A stretch of 64,000 nt of DNA, taken from assembly GCA_949372955.1 (NCBI GenBank), contig CASIAX010000005.1, positions 1 through 64,000 on the forward strand, given 5' to 3'. Origin of the DNA: SGZJ01 sp949372955. GTDB taxonomy: Bacteria; Bacteroidota; Bacteroidia; Flavobacteriales; Flavobacteriaceae. A program made the translations under genes and the position numbers. The notes below the pieces were generated by a model that worked only from the letters and a program-made list of their open reading frames with translations, searched no databases and was not told where the DNA came from. Positions 6,230 to 17,171 of this stretch are shown piece after piece. Within the stretch, counting starts at the first letter, position 1. The number at the start of each line of letters is the position of its first letter.

Positions 6230-7423
6230 TTAAAGAACCTTTAATTTTTTTCCAACTTTTACAAAAGCATTAATAGCTTTGTCTAAGTGTTCCTTTGTAT
6301 GTGCCGCTGATAATTGAACTCTAATCCTTGCTTTATTTTTTGGTACAACAGGGAAGAAAAATCCAATAACATAGATGCCTTCTTCGAGTAGTAAATTTGC
6401 CATATCTTGTGATAATTTTGCATCATACAACATAACTGGAACTATTGCAGCATCCGCTCCTACAAGATCAAATCCTGCTTTTTCCATTTCATTTCTAAAA
6501 TAATTAGTATTATTTTCTAATGTATCTCTTAAGGAAGTGTCTTTTGATATCAATTCAAAAACTTTTAAAGATGCACCAACAATAGTGGGGGCTAAAGAGT
6601 TTGAAAATAAATATGGCCTAGATCGTTGACGAAGAATTTCAATAATTTCTTTTTTACCGGTTGTGAATCCACCCATAGCACCACCAAGTGCTTTTCCAAG
6701 AGTTCCTGTAATAATATCAACTCTTCCTAGAACTCCTTTTAGCTCCATGGTTCCTCTACCTGTTTTTCCTATAAAACCTGAAGCATGACACTCATCTACC
6801 ATAACTAGTGCGTCATACTTATCGGCTAAATCACAAATTTTATCCAATTGTGCTACGATTCCGTCCATGGAGAATACCCCATCAGTTACAATAATTTTAA
6901 AACGATGGTTTTGATTGCTTGCCTCAATTAATTGGGCTTCTAAATCATCCATGTCATTATTTGAATAACGATATCTTGCAGCTTTACATAAACGCACCCC
7001 ATCTATAATAGAAGCATGGTTTAAAGAGTCTGAAATTATCGCATCTTCTTTATTTAATAAAGGTTCAAACACACCTCCATTTGCATCAAATGCAGCAGCA
7101 TATAAAATAGTATCTTCACAATGAAAGAAATCAGCAATTTTATGTTCTAATTGTTTGTGTATATCTTGAGTTCCACAAATAAATCTTACGGATGACATTC
7201 CAAATCCATGAGAATCAAGTGTATCTTTTGCTGCTTTAACAACTTCCTTATTATTTGATAAACCTAAATAATTATTTGAACAAAAATTAATTACTTCTTC
7301 ACCAGTAGAAACTTTAATAATAGCATCTTGAGAGGTGGTAATAATACGTTCTGTTTTATATAATCCAGCTTCTTTTATCTCTTTTAATTCTTTTTGTAAG
7401 TTCGATTTAATAGCTCCGTACAT
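6230..7423 (-). CDS. kbl: Glycine C-acetyltransferase (2-amino-3-ketobutyrate CoA ligase)
   Basis: A 397-residue PLP enzyme of the alpha-oxoamine synthase family. It cleaves 2-amino-3-oxobutyrate with CoA to give glycine and acetyl-CoA. Visible landmarks are NNYLGL near residue 50, the cofactor-stacking His in SLNHASIIDG near 136, VDECHASG at 209-215 and the PLP Lys244 in TGTLGKALGG. Length and Lys position agree with the family. It lies 12 bp downstream of the threonine dehydrogenase gene, so the two form a threonine-degradation operon. Confidence 0.93.
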   Translation of the reverse strand: MYGAIKSNLQKELKEIKEAGLYKTERIITTSQDAIIKVSTGEEVINFCSNNYLGLSNNKEVVKAAKDTLDSHGFGMSSVRFICGTQDIHKQLEHKIADFFHCEDTILYAAAFDANGGVFEPLLNKEDAIISDSLNHASIIDGVRLCKAARYRYSNNDMDDLEAQLIEASNQNHRFKIIVTDGVFSMDGIVAQLDKICDLADKYDALVMVDECHASGFIGKTGRGTMELKGVLGRVDIITGTLGKALGGAMGGFTTGKKEIIEILRQRSRPYLFSNSLAPTIVGASLKVFELISKDTSLRDTLENNTNYFRNEMEKAGFDLVGADAAIVPVMLYDAKLSQDMANLLLEEGIYVIGFFFPVVPKNKARIRVQLSAAHTKEHLDKAINAFVKVGKKLKVL

Positions 7424-7435
7424 ATCTCTTTATTA

Positions 7436-8389
7436 TTATTTGATTGTATTATATTTTTCTTCTAACTTTTTTAACATCAATGATGTCATGGATTTTAGAT
7501 TAAATCTTGGTTTCCAACCCCAATCTTTTTGAGCTTCACTATCATCTATACTTTTTGGCCATTTATCAGCAATAGTTTGTCTGAAATCTGGATTGTATTC
7601 AATTTCAAATTTAGGATATAGTTTCTTGATTTCATCAAAAATTTCACTTGGATTAAAACTCATAGCATCTAAATTATAAGAGGTTCTAGTTTTAATATTT
7701 TCTGTCGGCGCCTTCATTAGTTCAATAGTTGCTCTAATTGCATCGTCCATAAATATCATTGGTAATTTAGTTTCAGTATCTAAAAAACAGGAGTAGCTTT
7801 CTCCTTTAACTGCGCTGTGATAAATATCAACTGCATAGTCTGTAGTTCCTCCGCCAGGCATAGATTGATAACCTACAACGCCAGGATATCTTAGAGAACG
7901 TATATCAAGTCCGTATTTAATAAAGTAATATTGAGCCCAATTTTCTCCTGCTGCTTTACTAATTCCATAAACGGTAGCAGGGTTTAAAAATGCAGATTGA
8001 GGAGTACTTATTAATGGTGCATTATCACCAAAAACTGCAATAGAGCTAGGGAAGAAGACTTTTTTAACATTACTTAATCGAGCTACTTCAAATACATTGA
8101 GCATCATATTCATATTCATATCCCAAGTCCTTAAAGGCTTTTCTTCCCCATTAGCAGATAAAATTGCTGCTAGATGATATATTTGAGATATGGAATATTT
8201 AGTTACTATTTTTTCTATAGCCTTAATATCTGTAGCATCAAGTAACTCAAAGGTTCCATCAAAATTGGAATTTAAATTAACATCAGAAGCTATAATATTG
8301 CTTTTACCATGAATAAGTTGAAGTTCCTTTGTCAATACAGAACCTAACTGGCCATTAGCTCCAATAATCAAAATAGTATCAGTGATCAT
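7436..8389 (-). CDS. tdh: L-threonine 3-dehydrogenase, short-chain (epimerase-like) type
   Basis: The 317-residue protein belongs to the extended short-chain dehydrogenases. The NAD site GANGQLGS is at 10-17 and the catalytic pair Tyr141 and Lys145 is in VYGISKAAGE. It oxidises threonine to 2-amino-3-oxobutyrate, the substrate of the adjacent Kbl. Bacteroidota use this SDR form rather than the zinc enzyme. The alternative, a UDP-sugar epimerase, is less likely given the kbl neighbour and the SSIAVFGD segment. The upstream region to 8577 has no obvious promoter box on this strand. Confidence 0.88.
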   Translation of the reverse strand: MITDTILIIGANGQLGSVLTKELQLIHGKSNIIASDVNLNSNFDGTFELLDATDIKAIEKIVTKYSISQIYHLAAILSANGEEKPLRTWDMNMNMMLNVFEVARLSNVKKVFFPSSIAVFGDNAPLISTPQSAFLNPATVYGISKAAGENWAQYYFIKYGLDIRSLRYPGVVGYQSMPGGGTTDYAVDIYHSAVKGESYSCFLDTETKLPMIFMDDAIRATIELMKAPTENIKTRTSYNLDAMSFNPSEIFDEIKKLYPKFEIEYNPDFRQTIADKWPKSIDDSEAQKDWGWKPRFNLKSMTSLMLKKLEEKYNTIK

Positions 8390-8578
8390 TTTTAAAGTAT
8401 TTTGGGAATATAAAATTAGTGATAATTAAATAATTTTCACAGCTTAATTATTGATAAAATAGCAAAAACAGCTTTTGATTATTAATAATTTAATTTAAAC
8501 CATTAATATTGAGGATCTTGTAATTAAAATTATATTTAATGAAATAGAAATTAAGCTATGGCTAGATTAAAAATTTAT

Positions 8579-8586
8579 TATCTTTG
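8579..8586 (+). promoter_or_regulatory. Promoter box TATCTTTG of a putative small RNA
   Basis: TATCTTTG fits the Bacteroidota -7 box TAnnTTTG. A good TTG element is not present at the expected distance; TATGG near 8558 is the closest. No rightward protein gene follows, only a hairpin with a T tail at 8619-8662. Confidence 0.35.
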
Positions 8587-8589
8587 AGA

Positions 8590-8662
8590 AGTTGTCACTC
8601 AAATTTCAACACACAGTTAAAAGCTGTTAGAAACTCCTTGGAGTAACTTTCAGCTTTTTTTT
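8590..8662 (+). ncRNA. Candidate small RNA ending in an intrinsic terminator
   Basis: Between two leftward genes, a rightward promoter-like box (8579-8586) is followed by about 75 nt. These end in AAAGCTG...ACTCCTTGGAGT...CAGCTTT and eight T residues. The hairpin has its T run only on the rightward side; leftward it is followed by TTTTAACTG. The terminator therefore serves rightward transcription although no rightward gene precedes it. This suggests a short independent transcript. I cannot match it to a known RNA family. Confidence 0.4.
8619..8662 (+). terminator. Intrinsic terminator, rightward
   Basis: The outer stem AAAGCTG/CAGCTTT and inner stem ACTCC/GGAGT surround a TT loop with interior mismatches. 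A run of eight T follows. It sits 12 bp beyond the end of the leftward methyltransferase gene. Confidence 0.7.
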
Positions 8663-8673
8663 AGTTTTAAGTA

Positions 8674-9855
8674 TTAGTTGATTTTTTTTGTTTGTATTAA
8701 TATTAATTCATCTAAATTATTTGTTGTGAAAAATAAATAATCATCTCCACCATCTTTTAGCCCACTTATTTTTCTAATCTCTTTAACATCGAAAGGAAAG
8801 TTTCTGGTGGTAATGTTTGCTTGTTTTAAAGTCAATTTTTTTAAAGTTTTTTTTCTATAATTCACTACGTTTGACACAGAAAATATTCTGCCTGGAAAAT
8901 CTATTAATGTATCCGATGTATAAAGGTGACTATTTGGGTTAAGTTTATTTACTTTATATCTTTCACATATTAAATTAAATGCCCCTGATTTTAATATCAT
9001 CGAGTTTGGCTCATATAAATATTTTTGAGGCTCAGATGTGTATCTATTTTCTTTATTATTAATTTCATTATAACTGAAGTTTAGATCAGATTTTCTTTTA
9101 TTTAAATCAATACAACATACTTTTATCTTTTTTTTACCCATTTTACATAGCCTAAATAAAACCTCTTTAACTTCATTATTAATTCCAATTATATAAACTT
9201 CATTTACAGTCTCAAGATCATCAATTGTCTTTTTAATATCTATAATTGGTGAGCATTTAATTAATATTGTTTTGAATTTACTTAATGCTTTGATTAAACT
9301 AGAGTCTATTACTGGGGTGCATTCACTCAAAAAATGCACTTTTTTATTTTTTAGATCTCTCCTGGAAGGATCTATGTACAAAAGGTCAAATTCTGTTTTG
9401 ATTTTTTTGACATACTGTAAACCATCTTGGTTCAAGTGAATTATGTTTGTAACTCCTAATTTTTTTGAGTTTGCTTTTGCTATTTCAAATAACTCTTTAT
9501 TTTTTTCTATATAAATTGTTTTTTTGAACGCTTTAGAGAAATACATACTATCTACTCCAAAACCACCAGTAGCATCTATCATGCTGTTTCCAGAAACTAT
9601 CTTTGATTTAAACTCTGCAGTCTTTTCCGATGAAGTTTGTTCAATATTAACTTTATTTGGAAAGTAAATATTTGTTGTTTTAAAGTAGGTGGGGAGTTTC
9701 TTTTTAGATTTAACCTTAGCACTTATTTGCTCAGCTAATTCTTTATTACTCACTTTTGAAAATATTGGCTTTTTTAAAATAAGCTCAAAGACATCAGTAG
9801 ATAAATTCTTAAAGATGTAATCTTGAACATTCTTGTCTAAAATATTCTTATTCAA
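8674..9855 (-). CDS. Class I SAM-dependent methyltransferase with THUMP-like C-terminus
   Basis: The 393-residue protein has a SAM-binding motif I at 92-103 (MIDATGGFGVDS), an acidic strand IEKN near 117 and the catalytic-type DPSRR at 162-166. This DPSRR form and the length match a conserved Bacteroidota methyltransferase family with a C-terminal THUMP-like domain. The target is unproven, probably RNA. It starts 6 bp downstream of the exporter gene, in a leftward run with rsmE and tsaD. Confidence 0.75.
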   Translation of the reverse strand: MNKNILDKNVQDYIFKNLSTDVFELILKKPIFSKVSNKELAEQISAKVKSKKKLPTYFKTTNIYFPNKVNIEQTSSEKTAEFKSKIVSGNSMIDATGGFGVDSMYFSKAFKKTIYIEKNKELFEIAKANSKKLGVTNIIHLNQDGLQYVKKIKTEFDLLYIDPSRRDLKNKKVHFLSECTPVIDSSLIKALSKFKTILIKCSPIIDIKKTIDDLETVNEVYIIGINNEVKEVLFRLCKMGKKKIKVCCIDLNKRKSDLNFSYNEINNKENRYTSEPQKYLYEPNSMILKSGAFNLICERYKVNKLNPNSHLYTSDTLIDFPGRIFSVSNVVNYRKKTLKKLTLKQANITTRNFPFDVKEIRKISGLKDGGDDYLFFTTNNLDELILIQTKKIN

Positions 9856-9861
9856 AACTAA

Positions 9862-10944
9862 CTAATTTAAAAACTTGGTAATTGTAGAATTTTTAGAATA
9901 AGCTGTTCTAACAACCACCTTAATTATTGTGTAACATGGAACAGCTAAGATTAACCCAGTTACACCAAATAAGAATCCAAATACAAGAATAGTTAAGAAT
10001 ATCTCTAGTGGATGTGATTTTACACTTTTGGAAAAGAGTAGGGGTTGGATTAAAAAGTTATCAATTAATTGAACTATTACAAATCCAATAACAACATAAA
10101 CTACCTTTGATAAAACTATAGCGCCAAAATCAATATCTATGTAGTTTGTTAGAGTTAATACTGCAAGTAGAAAACCACTTATTAAGGGCCCGATATAAGG
10201 AATAAGGTTTAAAAGTGCACATAAAAATGCAATGATGATAATATTGTTTATTCCAACTATAGCTAACAGAATTAAATAAAGCATAAATAAAATGGTAATT
10301 TGAATAATCAGAGCGATAAAATACCTAGAGAGTAGTTCGTTGATTTGACTCAGTGAACTATTAACATTTGATTTTAGTTTTTTTGGAATCAAAATTTTTA
10401 ATTTTTCTAATATAATTTCAGAGTCTTTTAAAAAGAAAAAAGTGATAAAGATTATAGTAAACAGACCTATACTAAAGCTTCCTAAGCCCGAAACTATATT
10501 GTTTAGTAGTTCTGTTATATATCCAAAATCTAGTTGACTGAATAACTTAGAATTAATAAATGAATTTATTAGATTAGAATCACTTGTGAAATATAGATTG
10601 CTATATTTTTCAATGATAACATTTACTGAGTTTTGTAACTCTGTAGAATTTAGTAGTGATAAGTTTTTAGCTTGTTCAACTAATAGAGGAATGAAAGACT
10701 TAATTATTAATAAAATTACAGATACAAGTCCTATCATTGAAGCAATAGCTGCAAATGTATTATTGAACTTTAATCTATTTTTTAAAAATGAAATTGTTGG
10801 ATTTAAAATAATAGCTACTACAAGAGAAATAGAGATATAAACTAATATTGGACGGACTATGTAAAGGAAATAAAGGACAAGCGAAAAGGTAATAACCTTT
10901 TTGATAGCTCCTAATATCCCATCTGTAACTACTTTTGAAATCAT
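9862..10944 (-). CDS. AI-2E family transporter (PerM/YdiK-like)
   Basis: The 360-residue integral membrane protein has a pair of hydrophobic segments at the N-terminus (about 15-45 and 65-85). A soluble stretch follows, with paired helices near 150-170, 205-260 and 270-340. LIPYIGPLISG near 245 is the conserved family motif. Members export small molecules or ions (AI-2, Na+/H+); the substrate cannot be read from sequence. It lies 14 bp after rsmE in the leftward cluster. Confidence 0.82.
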   Translation of the reverse strand: MISKVVTDGILGAIKKVITFSLVLYFLYIVRPILVYISISLVVAIILNPTISFLKNRLKFNNTFAAIASMIGLVSVILLIIKSFIPLLVEQAKNLSLLNSTELQNSVNVIIEKYSNLYFTSDSNLINSFINSKLFSQLDFGYITELLNNIVSGLGSFSIGLFTIIFITFFFLKDSEIILEKLKILIPKKLKSNVNSSLSQINELLSRYFIALIIQITILFMLYLILLAIVGINNIIIIAFLCALLNLIPYIGPLISGFLLAVLTLTNYIDIDFGAIVLSKVVYVVIGFVIVQLIDNFLIQPLLFSKSVKSHPLEIFLTILVFGFLFGVTGLILAVPCYTIIKVVVRTAYSKNSTITKFLN

Positions 10945-10958
10945 ATTGTGTAAATATA

Positions 10959-11669
10959 TTAAATATCTTTATTATGTACCGAAAATAATTGTGTAGCTAC
11001 AATAGCTGCTGTTTCAGTTCTTAGTCTAGTGTTTCCTAAACTAACTGAAATAAATCCATTCTCTTCAGCAAGTCCAATCTCCTTTTGACTAAAACCACCT
11101 TCAGGACCTATTAAAACAGTTATAGTATTTAAATTTAATTCACAATCTCCTAAAAAAAGCTTTTCATCCTCTTTACAATGAGCAATAAATTTATTTTCAG
11201 ATTTACAATTTCTAATAAATCTTTCAAAAGAGACCAGTTCTTGTATAATCGGCTTGTGTAATTGAAGAGATTGCTTCATGGCACTAATGGTAATTTTTTC
11301 AAGTCTATCTATCTTAATTTTTTTTCGCTCACTTTTTTCACACAAAACAGTGCTAATGGTGTTAATACCAATCTCAGTTGACTTTTCAACAAACCATTCT
11401 ATTCGATCATTCATTTTTGTAGGTGCAACAGCTATATTGATATGAAACTTACTTTTAAGCTCTTGTTTAGTGTTAATAATCTTAAGTTCAGTACTGTTTT
11501 TATTTATTATATCAATTACTGTTGTAAATAAGATTCCTTTACCATTGGTTATATAAATAGTATCTCCAACCTTTTTTCTTAAAACTTTCACTATGTGTGT
11601 AGATTCCTCTCTATCAATAATTAATCTAGAGTCATCTTTTGATAGGTCCTTGTTGTAGAATAATCTCAT
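10959..11669 (-). CDS. rsmE: 16S rRNA (uracil-1498-N3)-methyltransferase
   Basis: The 236-residue length is typical. The SPOUT-fold knot shows IGPEGGFS at 187-194 and LGNTRLRTETAA at 211-222, the RsmE signature. An N-terminal PUA-like region (residues 1-70) binds RNA. It methylates U1498 of 16S rRNA in the assembled small subunit. The ATG follows the stop of tsaD by 2 bp, so the genes are probably cotranscribed. Confidence 0.93.
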   Translation of the reverse strand: MRLFYNKDLSKDDSRLIIDREESTHIVKVLRKKVGDTIYITNGKGILFTTVIDIINKNSTELKIINTKQELKSKFHINIAVAPTKMNDRIEWFVEKSTEIGINTISTVLCEKSERKKIKIDRLEKITISAMKQSLQLHKPIIQELVSFERFIRNCKSENKFIAHCKEDEKLFLGDCELNLNTITVLIGPEGGFSQKEIGLAEENGFISVSLGNTRLRTETAAIVATQLFSVHNKDI

Positions 11670-11671
11670 AA

Positions 11672-12694
11672 TTAAATTTTTAATCTAGGATTTGCAGATG
11701 TTTCTAAATTTGAAAATAACTTACTTTCAAATTTAAGTTGACCTGTAATAGCAATCATTGCAGCATTGTCAGTGGTGTAGGAGAGTTTTGGAATATGCAC
11801 CTTCCATCCGTATTTTTTACTATTGTGATTTAACTCACTTCTAATTTTTGAATTAGCTGAAACACCTCCGCAAATAACAATGGTTTTAATACCAGTTTGT
11901 TTAGATGCCATAGCAAGCTTATCCATCAAGATTTCAACAATCACCTTTTGTAATGAAGCGCATATGCTGTTTAAGTTGTTTTTAATGAAACTCTCATCTA
12001 GTCTAGTTTCTTTATTGATAAAATTCAGAAAATTTGTTTTTAAACCTGAGAAGCTAAAATTAAGCCCATTAACTTTTGGCTTTGTAAAACTATATTTGTT
12101 TGGGTCACCAGTTTTAGAAAGTTTGTCAATTTGGGGTCCAGCAGGATATTTCAGTCCAATTACTTTACCAGATTTATCAAAAGCCTCTCCTGCAGCATCA
12201 TCTAATGTTTTCCCTAATTCATGCATATCAAAGTAACTATTCACTTTAACTATTTGGGTATGTCCACCAGAAATAGTAAGAGCTAGAAACGGAAAACTGG
12301 GATTACTATTTTCTGGATCTTCAATAAAATGTGCTAATATATGTGCCCTCATATGGTTAACAGAAATTAATGGTACGTTTAGAGCTAGAGACATTGATTT
12401 TGCAAAGGACGTACCGACCATTAATGATCCAATTAAACCAGGTCCATTAGTAAATGCAATTGCAGATAGATCAGATGTGTTTATTTTTGCTTTCTCCAGT
12501 GCTTTTTTTACAACAGGAAGTATTAATTTTTGATGCTCTCTAGAAGCCAGCTCTGGAACTACACCACCATATAATTCATGTATAGATTGACTAGCTACAA
12601 TATCACTTAATATAACTGAATTAGAAATTACAGCAGCAGCAGTATCATCACAGGAGGATTCAATGCCTAGTATATAAGTTTTTTTTGTTTTCAT
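11672..12694 (-). CDS. tsaD: tRNA threonylcarbamoyladenosine transferase TsaD
   Basis: The 340-residue Kae1/TsaD protein has GIESSCDDTAAAV at 10-22 and the metal ligands His114 and His118 in NHMRAH. LTISGGHTQ near 147-155 and the late Asp in YTTDNAAMI complete the family motifs. With TsaB, TsaC and TsaE it makes t6A37 in ANN-decoding tRNAs. TsaE is encoded in this window at 57278. It heads the leftward cluster, divergent from tamB across a 130-bp A+T-rich gap. Confidence 0.95.
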   Translation of the reverse strand: MKTKKTYILGIESSCDDTAAAVISNSVILSDIVASQSIHELYGGVVPELASREHQKLILPVVKKALEKAKINTSDLSAIAFTNGPGLIGSLMVGTSFAKSMSLALNVPLISVNHMRAHILAHFIEDPENSNPSFPFLALTISGGHTQIVKVNSYFDMHELGKTLDDAAGEAFDKSGKVIGLKYPAGPQIDKLSKTGDPNKYSFTKPKVNGLNFSFSGLKTNFLNFINKETRLDESFIKNNLNSICASLQKVIVEILMDKLAMASKQTGIKTIVICGGVSANSKIRSELNHNSKKYGWKVHIPKLSYTTDNAAMIAITGQLKFESKLFSNLETSANPRLKI

Positions 12695-12824
12695 TTTAAA
12701 TAATAAAATTAAATTTTTTATTAAAACTTTACAGTTATTATTATAGTTTTGATATTAATTAAACAAATTTAATCTTATTATCAAGAAATCTAATATATTT
12801 TCTTTTAAAAGTATCCTATTCTAT

Positions 12825-15800
12825 TTGTTATTAATAACAATTGCTGTTTTTCTACTCAACAGAGAAAAGATTGAAAAAAGACTTTTAAAAAATATTTCTT
12901 TTAAAATCACAAATTTGCTTCAAACTACAGTTCAGATTTCCGATGTTGATTTTAAGTACAATGGAGATTTAATGATTAATAACTTTATTATTTTTGATCA
13001 TAAAAATGATACTCTTATTTATGCAGATAAGATAACCACATCAATATTAACACCAACAAACATATTAACTTCAAATACTAAATTGACTTCATTAGACTTG
13101 TCTAATGGAGTAATTAAAATAATTAAACATCCTGGAGATTCTTTAACAAATTTTGAAGTTTTTATAACTAAAGTTAAACAAGACAATAACACAGAAATTA
13201 AAGATTTTAGTTTAGAATTAAAGAATTTAATTTTAAATGATTTTAGGGTTGACTTACTAAATAAATCTACTTTATCTAATCAACTAAATGGTTTTAATCT
13301 TACTGTTTATGATTTAAAATATTTAAAATCACAAACTAGTTTATCTATTGAAAATGTTAGCTACACAGATTTATATGGTTTAGGACTAGATGATTTTTAT
13401 TCTAAAATTACTTATAATCAATCTGGATTTAATATGTCTGATTTTATAATTAGTTCTACTAATTCGAAATTAAAAGGAAGTTTAAGTATTTCAGATATAA
13501 ATAAAAAGGGTTATGCAGATTCTAATATTAAGCTCAACATATTAGATTCTAAAATTTCAACAAATGAAATCAACCTTTATTATAATTCTTTAATAAGTGA
13601 TGAATCAATTGAGTTTACTACTTTTTTGAATGGTTCATTTAATAATACTCTTAATGGTAGATTAGATTTTCAGTACGGAAAGAACACAAAAGCCAAAATT
13701 AATTTCTCAATAAAAGATATATTTGGTGAAATTAAAGTTAATACTGTTTTAGAAGACTTTTATACTAATTATAATGATTTAAAAACTTTGCCAGTTTTAA
13801 AAAATTATCAAATTCCTGATTTTTTAATTTCAACAGAGTTTATTTCTATTAACGGAATATGTGATTATAAAAATGGATTGATAAGCAATAAGTACGCTGT
13901 TGATACAGATTTTGGAGAATTAATACTGGATATTAATTTAATTGATTTTCGTATAAAAACAAAAGAATCAAAATTTTATGGAACTGTTAAATTTAATGAG
14001 TTTTTATTTAGAGATTTAAACCTATTTAGTTCTACAATTAGAACTTCTGCTAGCTTTATATTGGATGGTTCAATATATTCTGGACAGCCTCTTAATACGT
14101 CTGTTAGCGGGGCTGTTAGTGATTTAAGTATAGGGAGCTCAGTCTTTAATAATATTCTAATTAACGGGAGAACAAATAACGACAGATTCACTGGAAAGAT
14201 ATCTTCAGAGTAACAAAAAGTTAAATTTTGATTTTAATGGGTTTATTGATTATTCAAAAGAACTTAAAAGTGCAAATTTTAATATTGATTTAGATAATTT
14301 ACAAATTGATATTGATGAAAGTTTTAACACAGGCTTAAATATAAACTTAAAAGGTACAAGTATTAAAGATCTAACAGGGAGTATTCTTTTTTCTAATTCT
14401 AATTATACAAATAATAAAAAGACCTATTCTTTTAAGGAACTTAAAGTGTTAAGTTTTTTTGAGAATAATAAAAGAGTAACAAGGTTTAATTCTCCTTCAG
14501 TTATAAATGGATTTGTAAACGGAGATTTAGATATTAAAAAGTTAAAGTTTGACTTAGAAGAATCCATCAAATACAATATATATGAAAAGGGTTTTTCGAA
14601 TCTCACTACCTCTAAAGTTAGTACAACTTTTGAGTTCAATATATATAGTGACTTAGTAAGTGTTTTTTTTCCTTATTTAAGTTTTGATAATAATACAATA
14701 ATTAAAGGTTCAATTGATGATAATCCAAGTAACTTTAAACTAGATATTACTTCACCAAGAATACAGTTCAATAATTATGTAGCAAATAGCTTATCGCTGT
14801 CTTTAGATAATTCTAAAAGTATAAATAATTTTATGCTACAAACGGAGAATGTTTCTTTTAATAATGATGATAGTCTCTACAACATTAGTTTAAATAAATC
14901 AACTGTTAATGATTCTTCAATAGTAGAGTTAGATATGAATTTTTTTAATAAGACTAATAATTCTATTCATACTGAAATTAATTACTCTTTAAATAACGAT
15001 AATCTCAATTTTGATTTAAATAATTCCAAAATAATATACAATGAGAAAGATTGGAATCTTACAATGGATAGTGTAAGCTACTATGATCTTAATAATCAAA
15101 CTTTAAATATTAGTAATTTAAAAATACTCAACAATAAAAATAAAATTATTGTTAATGCAAATTATGAAAAAAATTATTTTAGTCATCTGAATTTTTATTT
15201 TGAAAACTTTGCTCTTGACAACTTTATAATAAAAAACAAGGAGCTTAATTTATCTGGTATTTTAAATGGTAAATTTATTTATGATATTAATTCCTCTGAT
15301 GAATCTAAATTAAAAGTAGATAATCTATCCTTAAATGAATATGAGTTTGGCTTGTTGCATACTGTAATTAATTACGATAATAAATTGAGTACTTACAATT
15401 TTGAAGCTCATTTAAGTAAAGATTCCTTAGAAACTCTCTCTAGTAAGGGTGATTTAGTTCTTAGTGATTCTATTAATAAAGCTGATTTAGTAATTAATCT
15501 TAATAGGTTACCAATTAATGCTTTAAATATAATAGGCAAAAACAATATTGATAATATCAGAGGTAATGCAACAGGATATTTGAAAATTAATAATCTTTTC
15601 GATAATCCTGATTTTTCAGGAAATTTATTGTTAACCAATTCTGGTTTAAGTATTCCATATACAAAGGTTGATTACTTATTTGCAGCTAACAGTTCTGTTG
15701 TCTTAGAAGATAACAAGTTTGTCTTTAATAATATAGATTTTGAAGACTCTGAATTTATGAGTAAGGGTAAATTAAATGGTATTATTTCACATAACAGCTT

Positions 15801-17049
15801 TTCTAACTGGTTATTAGATTTAGAAATTGAAACGCAAAGGTTATTAATATTAGATACTAAAGATATTAATAATCCTGTTTACTATGGAACTGCTTTTGTT
15901 TCAGGAGATATTAAAATTAATGGACCAGGAGATAGACTATTGTTTAATGCTGACATTTCTAGTGAGAAAGGAACTGTTTTTAATATTCCATTAAATGAAT
16001 CTAAAAATTTTACAGAAAACATTTCTTATATAAAATTTGCTGATAATAGGGCTAACACCTTTGATGAAAAAAAGTACAAATTAGAAAATATTAAAGGGGT
16101 TGAATTGAATTTTAATTTAAATCTTAATAAAAATGCAGAAATAGAAATTTTAATTGATCGATCCTCTGGTAGTACCATAAATGGTTTTGGAAATGGTAAC
16201 TTGATTATGGAAATAAACAATAAAGGAAAGTTTAATATGTTTGGTGATTTTATTGTCGATAATGGCAAGTATAACTTTGTATATGCAGGCATCTTGAAAA
16301 AAGAATTTGATCTAAACAAGGGAGGTAGCTTAATATGGGCAGGAGACCCCTTAAAAGCATTAATTAATTTACAAACATCATATACGAAAATTGAGGCTAA
16401 CCCATCTATTTTATTAGATAACCCTATCAATTTGAGTATTCCTGTCAGTGTTAATGTTAACTTAACTGGTGAGTTATTAAATCCAAACCCAGAATTTAAA
16501 TTAGAGTTTCCAAATGTTGACTCTTCAATAAATAATGAACTCCAGTATAGACTAAATGATAAGGAAAGTAATCAATTTCAAGCCTTATCCTTACTTGCGA
16601 CAGGCTCATTTCAAAATGACATAAACTTTAATCAAGAAGCCTTGTTTGGAAATTTGGCAGAGAGTGCTGCCTCAATAATTAATAATATTTTATTTGATAA
16701 AAATGATAAATTAAAGTTTGGCTTAGATTATCAAATAGGGGAAAGTACACCAGACTATAAATCGGATGATAAATTTGGAGTAACCTTGACAACTAGACTG
16801 AGCGAGAATATATTAATCAATGGTAAGTTGGGAGTGCCAATTGGTGGGGTTACTGAATCTGTTATTGCTGGTGATTTTGAGATCGAACTTAAGTTAAATT
16901 CAGATCGAACTCTAACAGTGAAAATATTTAACCGTGAAAACACCATTAGAAACTTTGGTGAACAAATAGGATATACTCAAGGAATTGGAGTTTCCTATAG
17001 AGTAGAGTTTAATAATTTTAAAAATTTGATAAAAAAAATATTTAAATAA
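12825..17049 (+). pseudogene. tamB: Translocation/assembly module protein TamB, one frameshift
   Basis: This is a very long envelope protein (about 1,400 residues in total) of repeated N-, S- and D-rich beta-strands, ending in a TamB/DUF490 domain (GYTQGIGVSYRVEF). TamB is an inner-membrane-anchored periplasmic bridge used in outer-membrane protein or lipid delivery. One extra base near 14208 shifts the frame: GKISS ends at TAA 14211, while SNKKLNFDFNGF continues into the second part. The listed start is TTG 12825. However, the open frame extends upstream to 12759, and an ATC at 12780 would give KKSNIFSFKSILFYLL, a better signal anchor. With the extra base removed the gene would be intact. 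Confidence 0.8.
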
Positions 17050-17171
17050 TTTCAACGCAAACGTTGTAAATAAGTTTTATTTATAATATGCCTCATTTAT
17101 TATACTATTTGATATCTTTATTTCTTTATTTTTATCAATTGTTTATGTAATTTTACAAATTATTTGTTTTT

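Noticed and set aside
12825..14213. Two separate genes at 12825-14213 and 14446-17049
   Set aside because: The sequence between them reads as continuous TamB-like protein in the second frame, so it is one gene with a frameshift.
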